Assembly: GCA_958450325.1 (NCBI GenBank)
Contig: OY288239.1
Span: forward strand, 58,671,049-58,735,048
From: Agrostemma githago
Lineage: Eukaryota; Streptophyta; Magnoliopsida; Caryophyllales; Caryophyllaceae
Length of the DNA: 64,000 nt
Direction: 5' to 3'
Each line of letters opens with the position of its first letter. Position 1 is the stretch's first letter. The notes under the pieces are model-generated. The model was given only the letters and a program-made list of their open reading frames with translations, was not told the origin of the DNA and searched no databases. Both the position numbers and the translations under genes were made by a program. Of this stretch, positions 55,389-64,000 are shown piece by piece.

Positions 55389-57712
55389 TGTAATCCCCTA
55401 GAAATTCTAACGCAATACAGTGGCGGAAACACTGTAGAAGTGGGATTATAACACATTGTAGCTATGTATTGATTAAATAAAAATGGTAAGTCAATATATA
55501 AGCCATAAAATAAAAATGGCTACAAAATAAATAAATAAATAAATAAAATCCATAAAAAGGGTTTTAACAATCCATAATACAGTGATCTGATTAAAACAAG
55601 CAGGATCCATAACTGCTCGCTAGCCCACCCGAAAGAAAACACATATACCTGCCATGTTAAAAACATAACAGCCACAATCAGTGGGGAGCAACGTCAACGT
55701 TCTCCCAGCCGTATAACAGGATTTTAAAACTGTAATTACTATTATTATGATTTCTTAATGGAACGATAAGTTTTATGATAAGTTTCTTAATAAAATGTAT
55801 TTTTATGATTTTTAGTGCTTTAATAAAATGATAGGAACGATAAGTTTTATTAATGGAATCGTTAATTGTGAAAACGGGTTTTAAAGACGGTTTTGATGGG
55901 ATTTATTAAAGCTGGAATTTTTAGAAATCTGGAAAAATAGTATTTTCTGGAAAATCATGATTTTTAAGGTTAATAATAATTTTTGGATATTAATACTTAA
56001 ATCGTTTTATAATTAGTATTTTTATTAATCGTTATTGTCGAGATTAGACGATTAACGAGAAAACGCTTTAAAAACCGAGTTTTAGGATTCTGGAAAATTT
56101 TCTTTTCTGGACAGAATGTCCATAAATATATTTTAACTATTTTACGTATTTTTTGTACTATTTATTAAAGTCTTTAATTAATAAGTATTGATTTCTGGAC
56201 AAATTACGATTTATCGTTAAAATGCTTCGTCTTACCTAAAAGATTTATTTTTCCAGCTATTTTGAAAATATTTAAATCTGAAACAATAAGAGTTAAATCA
56301 TCCCTTAACATATTCTAAATATATTCAATGGTTTAATTAAATAAAAGACGTTAAAAGATTTAATTTGACATTTGCCGTAAAATCCTATTTGTAAACGTAT
56401 TGTCGTAACTAACAATAATTTGGAAACTTTAGCTTTGTAAATTTTGAAAACACACTGATTAGTATTATTAAATATTTTAAGACATTTTTAATCATTTTAT
56501 ACACTTGTACGATATTTCAATAACTTCATAAACTCAAATGTTCTTACTTTAAAAAATTAATATCGTTAAGGCCGAAAGTATTAGTTTAATAAATCTATAT
56601 CGTTTACTAAAATGTGGTATTAGTATGAACTAATATTTTCACTATTTTGATATAATGCTATTTTTAGTAAAGTTTCTAAAAATAGAAGTTTCCTAAAATA
56701 GAAAGTTTTCTCTTTTAGAATATAAATGTTTACTTCTTTTATCCTCATAATATTTATATTGATTATATCTTTTGAATATCGATAATGGCCATGTTTTGGA
56801 GTTATAAAATAAGGACAAGTGTGAGGTTAGAGTAATATATTCTAGGGTTTACGGTTTTGCCATCAACTATAAGGCTAGTGTATCAGGAATCGGTACATTG
56901 GTTGTTGAACCGGGTGACAGGTATCCCGGGAGTTTTGTACATTTTGACCTTAAGCTTAGGCCTCGCAGTAAGTCGTCGTCATAAGTTGAACTGGGAGACA
57001 GGTAATCCCAGGAGGGGTGTGCATTATCTTAAACTAGGGCCACACATTTATAAGTCGCCGCTCTATTATGGTTAAGTAGCCTAGTTAGAGACCGAAGTTT
57101 GATTTGTTTGAACTAAGTTCTCGAAGCTAGTTTTTAGTACTCTCCTAGTGAAAGTCTAGCCGTCTACACTACTCCTATCCATAACGCCATTTTGAATATT
57201 TTTATTATTATCGATATAATTTGGTTGCAGGTTGGCAAATGTTTTATGTTTTCTTCGGAAAACTCATTTTTATTATATTGTTTTGATACGTGAAGTTTTT
57301 CACTGAAAGTTTATTTTTATTATAATGTGTTTTACTGTTTTCCTTTTTTACTATTTTTCTATAATAGTAATTACAGTTTAAAATCCTGTTATACGGCTGG
57401 GAGAACGTTGACGTTGCTTCCCACTGATTGTGGCTGTTATGTTTTTAACATGGCAGGTATATGTGTTTTCCTTCGGGTGGGCTAGCGAGCAGTTATGGAT
57501 CCTGCTTGTTTTAATCAGATCACTGTATTATGGATTGTTAAAACTCTTTTTATGGATTTTATTTATTTATTTATTTTGTTGCCATTTTTATTGTATGGCT
57601 TATGTATTGACTTACCATTTTTATTTAATCAAGACATAGCTACAGTGTGTTATAATCCCACTTCTACAGTGTTTCCGCCACTGTATTGCGTTAGAATTTC
57701 AAGGGGATTACA
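55389..57712. repeat. Foldback structure: inverted LTR end joined to LTR unit 1 of array F
   Basis: Arms 55389-55747 and 57358-57712 are inverted copies of about 355 bases, from TGTAATCCCC to GGGGATTACA. The 1.6 kb between them (55748-57357) matches 59293-60890. The left arm is the LTR end in minus orientation, the right arm the same end in plus orientation. I see no target duplication. The 72-codon open frame at 56857-57075 shows no domain. Confidence 0.85.
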
Positions 57713-57714
57713 GT

Positions 57715-60700
57715 TGTAACACTCACTATTTTCCTAGTGCCGTTAATTATTCTGTTGTGACTCTATGTCAATTTCGTCTTCTATTTCCTTCATCTTTCTG
57801 AATTCTTATTATTATTTTTGAGTCAAATAATATATTTTTTTTATTTTAAAAGATTTTAATTCTTGTAAACCTATTTATTTGATTTTCATTGTAAACAATT
57901 TATTTTTGCGCGTGAAGTTCTATTTTTCTACAAACTAACGTTTTAAGCTTGGAATTCAGTTATTTATTTTTCCTAAATATCATAACACGTTTATATGATA
58001 TTAAAAACTAAGAAATATTTTTATTTAAGAATATTTGACCTTTAATGATTTTATTACGAAGTTTCGTAAATAATTATTTTCCAACGCGCGGTTTGCTCGA
58101 ACTGATTTGAAATACCTTTAACAATTTTACGATTCATCTTTTTATCAACTTAGAAATTATTTGGGACATTTTCCTCATGTTTTGGACCGTGACACACCCA
58201 TGTCACATTTTTACACTACAAATTATTTCATTTTATGATGTTTAAGCCTTAGATATTTTCTTTTTCTCACCCATTTATTTTTGGCCTTAAACACAAACTC
58301 TTCACACTCCCTTCCTCTCTCATTTTGGCTGATTTGTGCATGTATTATGACATAGTTTTCATCAAAATTTACTTATCATTTATGCTTTATAAAACCATCC
58401 ACGTTCTTATCATTCATTTTACAAAAAATTAAACAACATTTCCTCCCTTTTTCTCTCTTGGCTGAGATTTTCCTGCAGCTTTTCTACCCAAATTTTGTCT
58501 CAAATCGAGTCTCAATCGTCTCATTTTCATCTCCTAAATAATCGTCATTCCGATCCCTTCGTTAAGGTAATAATCGATGTTGTTTTCGATCGTTATTTTC
58601 CTTGAATTTTCTTAGTTTTCTCATGGTATTTTTCCACCATGCTTTTCATGTGTTGAAGGATTTTTGAATGATCCCGAAGCCGACGAATTTATAATCGACT
58701 CGAATTTGGGTTAGAGGTAACGTCGATGTTACTCGGTATTTCATGATTTTAATTGTGTATTTGCATGTATAATTTTTATATTTCATTTTTGACAATATAT
58801 GTATGGCATATAATCTGGAAAAAAATTTAAAAAAGTTGAAAATTTGCATGTTTCGATATTTTTATCGCTTTTACGAGATTAACGATTAAATCGTCATAAT
58901 AAGTTGTAAAATCGTAATATTCGGCCTAAACATGTAATATACATTTATATTCTGTAAAAATGATTTTTTTGATGATTTTTAATAATTTAGTATTTTTCTG
59001 ATATTTTAGTTATCGATTATTGAATTATTTCCGTTTACGGACAAAAACGATTAAAAGCCGATTTTTAGTTCTAGTACTTAAACATTTTATTTTAATCTTA
59101 TTTTTGACGTGGTGAAACTTTTTGATGAAATAGAATTTTCTGAATTTTTTTGTAAGTTTTTGGAATTGCTAAGTGGATGAATTAATTAATCACTTTAAAT
59201 CATCGTTTATCGTTAAAACCGCGTTTGTCGTTTAAATTCTCGATTTTTGGTCTTTTGATTTAATCTGGAAAAAAATATGATTCTGATGGTTTCTTATGAT
59301 TTTTAGTGCTTTAATAAAATGATAGGAACGATAAGTTTTATTAATGGAATCGTTAATTGTGAAAACGGGTTTGAAAGACGATTTTGATGGGATTTATTAA
59401 AGCTGGAGTTTTTGGAAATCTGGAAAAATAGTATTTTCTGGAAAATCATGATTTTTAAGGTTAATATTAATTTTTGGATATTAATACTTAAATCGTTTTG
59501 TAAATACTATTTTTATTAATCGTTATTGTCGAGATTAGACGATTAACGAGAAAATGCTTTAAAAACCGAGTTTTAGGATTCTGGAAAATTTTCTTTTCTG
59601 GACAGAATGTCCATAAATATATTTTAACTATTTTACGTAAATTTTTTCCAATTATTAAAGTCTTTAATTAATAAGTATTGATTTTTGGACAAATTACGAT
59701 TTATCGTTAAAATGCTTCGTCTTACCTAAAAGATTTATTTTTCCAGCTATTTTGAAAATATTTAAATCTGAAACATTAAGAGTTAAATCATCCCTTAACA
59801 TATTCTAAATATATTCAATGGTTTAATTAAATAAAAGACGTTAAAAGATTTAATTTGACATTTGCCGTAAAATCCTATTTGTAATCGTATTGTCGTAACT
59901 AATAATAATTAGGAAACTTTAGCTTTGTAAATTTTGAAAACACCCTGATTAGTATTATTAAAAAGTTTAAGACATTTTTAATCATTTTATACACTTGTAC
60001 GATATTTCAATAACTTCATAAACTCAAATGTTCTTACTTTAATAATTAATATCGTTAAGGCCGAAAGTATTAGTTTTATAAATCTATATCGTTTACTAAA
60101 ATGTGGTATTAGTATGAACTAATATTTTCACTATTTTGATATAATGCTATTTTTAGTAAAGTTTCTAAAAATAGAAGTTTCCTAAAATAGAAAGTTTTCT
60201 CTTTTAGAATATAAATGTTTACTTCTTTTATCCTCATATTATTTATATTGATTATATCTTTTGAATATCGATATTGGCCTTGTTTTGGAGTTATGAAATA
60301 AGGATAAGTGTGAGGTTAGAGTAATATATTCTAGGGTTTACGGTTTTGCCATCAACTATAAGGCTAGTGTATCAGGAATCGGTACATTGGTTGTTGAATC
60401 GGGTGACAGGTATCCCGGGAGTTTTGTACATTTTGACCTTAAGCTTAGGCCTCGCAGTAAGTCGCCGTCATAAGTTGAACTGGGTGACAGGTAATCCCAG
60501 GAGGGATGTGCATTATCTTAAACTAGGGTCACGCATTTATAAGTCGCCGCTCTATTATGGTTAAGTAGCCTAGTTAGAGACCGAAGTTTGATTTGTTTGA
60601 ACTAAGTTCTCGAAGCTAGTTTTTAGTACTCTCCTAGTGAAAGTCTAGCCGTCTACACTACTCCTATCCATAACGCCATTTTAAATATTTTTATTATTAT

Positions 60701-63700
60701 CGATATAATTTGGTTGCAGGTTGGCAAATGTTTTATGTTTTCTTCGGAAAACTCATTTTTGTTATATTGTTTTGATACGTGAAGTTTTTCACTGAAAGTT
60801 TATTTTTATTATAATGTGTTTTACTGTTTTCCATTTTTACTATTTTTCTATAATAGTAATTACAGTTTAAAATCCTGTTATACGGCTGGGAGAACGTGTA
60901 ATCCCCTATAAATTGTAACGCAATACAGTGGCGGAAACACTGTAGATTTGGGATTAATACACACTGATGTTCTATATATTACAAAAAGGACGGTCAGTCA
61001 ATACAAATGCCACTTTTTACAAAAGGGCTAAAAATAAAAATCCTTCAAATGGGTTAACAATCCATAAACAAACATAATTAAAGCAGAGTAGGATCCATGT
61101 CACTCGCTAGCGCACACCAAACCCCGGAACACAGAATACCTGTCATGTTATAAACATAACAGCCACAATTCAGTGGGGAGCAACTCAGGCAGTTCTCCCA
61201 GCCATATTACATAATATATAGGCAATAGATGCATAATATAAGAAAATAGATTTAACTCAAAACATTATATATATCAAAATAAATTCAAAACCAGAAAACA
61301 ATTCAGCAGCCTGACGGCGTCAAAACGAATAATGGAATATAAAACCGATGATCAGTACAGCTTTTACTACTAGAGATATGTCAAAACAACACCGAAGTGT
61401 AACTTAGTGCCCACGAAGCGACCCCTAAGGAACTCAATGCCCACGAAGCGACTCCTAAGCCCTCTCACCAGACAACTCAAACTATAATAGGACTGCTTTC
61501 AGCGAGGTCCCTGACGCAAATACACTGACCATATAGCTGATGATAACAACCAACATATCCTAGACTTATATACTGTACATTCTCATTTCCAACATTATTC
61601 CATATTCAAAACAATAAATATTTCATCCAAAGATATCTTAAATATTCCCAAAATAGTAACTTTCCAAAGATACAAACTTTCTTCAAATAGTACCTTTCCA
61701 AAATAGGTGTTATTATAATTAGAAATCGTTTAACATATGAGTTATATAAAATATTTAATATTAGGCCTTGAGACATAAACATTATATTTATTAGATAAAT
61801 GTATAATAATGATTAAAAGTCAAAGAAAGTGAAAATCATAATTATTTCTCAAAAGGTTGGAGTTTAAGTAATTAATAGTAATAAATTACAAATTTACAGA
61901 TTTTTTAGATTTGCACTGTCTTACTATAACTTTCATATTTAAATCATTAAAAATCAAAACAATATAAGATCAGTGAGGTTGAAAACTTTCAAAGCTTAAC
62001 TACAACTTTTGTTTCTGAAGAAAATCGAAATTATCAACTTAACAACGGTTTTTATTCGTATTTTTGTAAACTGACAGAATCCGACACCCGATAGTATTTC
62101 TTTAATAAAACACGTTTAAAATTTTATTTTAAAACAAATTCAATTAGAAACATTATCTAGACTCTTTAAAGTTAATGTACGTAAATTACCAAAATTAAAT
62201 TCAGAGATTATCATAGGTTTTAAATTAGGTTTTACAACAACTGACAGATTCGCGAACTAATCCGTCACAGTTTCATAAATGATTTGTTGTGACGAAACTA
62301 CTTGGAAATAATTTACGAAATTTAACAGACGTATAATAGACTTAAAATTAACAGTAGTCACTTTTCAAACTGTCTGAAAATAAGATCTTTAAACAGGAGT
62401 AAAAATCGTACAAAAGTAGTAACAGATTCAAAAACATGCTGTAACTTTACTTAAAAACAATAAAACTTTCAATTCGATAATTCATAGTATTAAAAATCAG
62501 AAAAATTAATCAATTAATTCTTATTCATACGTTTAAGTCTCGGCCCAATAATAATTTTTAGAAGATTGTAACATATCATCATAATAATATAGTAAACATA
62601 TTTATAAAATTCAATTTAAAACGATACTACAAGCAACTACAACATATATATCATGCAATACCGAGTCATGCCATCATGTGTTACCTTCATTGAGATTTGA
62701 ATTAATAAAATAACCGTCTTCATTGGATCTAGCACGATAGCCTACTAAAAATTAAAACATATGGTATTAGAACCACATAAGAAGGGATTAGAAAGAGGGA
62801 AACGAGATGGAGAATAAGAGTAATTAAATTACCCTCGGATTAGAATGAACGATTAACGAAGGAGAAGAGATACGTAACAGGCTGAGCAGCAATAACGTAA
62901 TTAAACGGAATTGGAGGAGGATGAGTTTTACGTAATGATAGAACTAATAGAATTGGGGAGGGAGTATAAAAAGAAAGAGTAATTGAAGAGTTTGGGGATT
63001 ATAAAAAGAATGGAGTAAATAAGGTAACAACAACCACTAGAGAAGTAGAGATAGGAAGCAGTTGAGTAGAATTAGGATAAATAAAAACATGTGCTTAAAT
63101 TAATAAAATATTTAGTGACTCATCTAGTTAGTGACGAAGTAACGGACTCGATTTGGGTCGGCAAATAATTTACGGTGTGATCAAAATCATTAGTAAAAAT
63201 AAATAATCTGTTTACAAATTAATCGGGTTAAAAACGTGTTAGGAAAGAATTAGGCCCAAATTGTGAAATGAGTTGTAAAATACTACTTTCGGTCTGAAAA
63301 TAAATATTTGGGTCAAGTCCGAAATCAAATGAGTATATCTCAAGTTTAAATAATTGTTTGTAAGGAAATTGAGTTTCTCGACGAATAAATAGTTTTCAAC
63401 GAAAATGAATTAAATTGATTTATCGAAAGAAAAATGATGATTTTTCAATGAAAGTTTAATAAAATAATTTCTCGAAGAATAGAAATAGAAATAGAAATTC
63501 GAGCTAAACTAAAGATTTTAGGGGTTTAACGAAGTCAAAGTAAATCCGATAAGATTTAAAATGAAGGATTACAAGTTAAATCGCAAACCAAATAAAAATA
63601 TGGATACAAATTTAATTTATAAAAATTAGGGGTGTTAAAGAACGTTGACGTTGCTCCCCACTGATTGTGGCTGTTATGTTTTTAACATGGCAGGTATATG

Positions 63701-63954
63701 TGTTTTCCTTCGGGTGGGCTAGCGAGCAGTTATGAATCCTGCTTGTTTTAATCAGATCACTGTATTATGGATTGTTAAAACCCTTTTTATGGATTTTTAT
63801 TTATTTATTTATTTATTTTGTAGCCATTTTTATTTTATGGCTTATGTATTGACTTACCATTTTTATTTAATCAAGACATAGCTACAGTGTGTTATAATCC
63901 CACTTCTACAGTGTTTCCGCCACTGTATTGCGTTAGAATTTCTAGGGGATTACA
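57715..63954 (+). repeat. Array F unit 2, LTR-like, about 3.49 kb without the nested insertion
   Basis: It starts TGTAACACTCACTATTTTCC and ends GGGGATTACA. GT separates it from unit 1 (57713-57714) and from unit 3 (63955-63956). A TATA-like box TTTATAAAA lies at 58386-58394. Ends and promoter suggest an LTR, but no internal region lies between units. It is interrupted by G at 60897-63639. No coding frame is supported in the unit. Confidence 0.75.
60897..63639 (-). mobile_element. Element G: solo LTR related to array F, nested in unit 2
   Basis: The 2743-base block is flanked by GAACG (60892-60896 and 63640-63644). On the plus strand it starts TGTAATCCCC and carries CAATACAGTGGCGGAAACAC, shared with F. 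It ends GGGGTGTTAAA, where TTACA is expected. No internal region or gene is seen. TGCCCACGAAGCGAC occurs twice near 61410-61450. Confidence 0.8.
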
Positions 63955-63956
63955 GT

Positions 63957-64000
63957 TGTAACCCTCACTATTTTCCTAGTGCCATTAATTATTCTCTTGT
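63957..64000 (+). repeat. Start of array F unit 3
   Basis: TGTAACCCTCACTATTTTCC and the following bases repeat the start of unit 2 with about three differences. The unit continues past the window. Confidence 0.75.

Noticed and set aside
56857..57075. 72-codon frame present in both F units (also 60346-60564)
   Set aside because: Its conservation equals that of the surrounding repeat and it has no recognisable motif.
1..64000. tRNA, rRNA or other structural RNA genes
   Set aside because: I saw only tRNA-primer-binding sites of retrotransposons, no complete tRNA or rRNA sequence; a tRNAscan-SE or Infernal run would settle this.

Overview
The window is transposon-dense nuclear DNA from a flowering plant. 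I see no single-copy host gene that I can name with confidence. The evidence is plant-type Ty3/gypsy elements of the Tat and chromovirus kinds, a Ty1/copia element, a plant LINE, GT-AG introns with plant-like leaders, and genes with the plant mobile domain (PMD). Methylation-type decay (C:G to T:A stops) is common. A eudicot is likely. A Caryophyllales genome such as Silene is only a guess.

Layout. Bases 1-43271 are an old Tat element on the minus strand (A), cut off by the window start and split by four later arrivals. These are a solo LTR (5541-7194, TSD TTGGG), a LINE (9470-13970), a second and nearly intact Tat element of the same family (B, 15333-31962, TSD GAAGC), and a Ty1/copia element (33368-42554, TSD GTATG). 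B and the copia element both sit inside A's own 5' LTR. A in turn sits in an Athila-like gypsy element (D), whose 3' end and 3' LTR occupy 43272-45211. The solo LTR inside A belongs to D's family.

Bases 45212-51766 look like the 3' side of a third, diverged Tat-like element (C). It has tandem repeats at 45652-46455, a decayed multi-exon PMD gene on the plus strand (47853-50473) and a further PMD gene fragment (51394-51766). Bases 51767-55388 hold the 3' LTR and integrase end of a chromovirus-like element (E, minus strand). Its LTR carries two series of hairpins. From 55389 to the end is a head-to-tail array of LTR-like units about 3.5 kb long (F). The array begins with an inverted copy of the LTR end and is interrupted by a related solo LTR (G, 60897-63639, TSD GAACG).

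How the parts work together. B encodes Gag, protease, reverse transcriptase, RNase H, a second archaeal-type RNase H and integrase on the minus strand. On the plus strand, between pol and the 3' LTR, it carries a spliced PMD gene with its own TATA box, intron and polyadenylation signal. Element transcript and PMD transcript would therefore be antisense to each other. The three most unusual signals are: (i) this antisense PMD gene family; (ii) doublets of the palindrome ACTCGRTCGAGT, spaced 21-23 bp with a 72-74 bp period, found both in the Tat LTRs and in the PMD intron; (iii) at least ten stem-loops in E's LTR that keep the loop (TATAACTGA) while the arms change in a compensated way.
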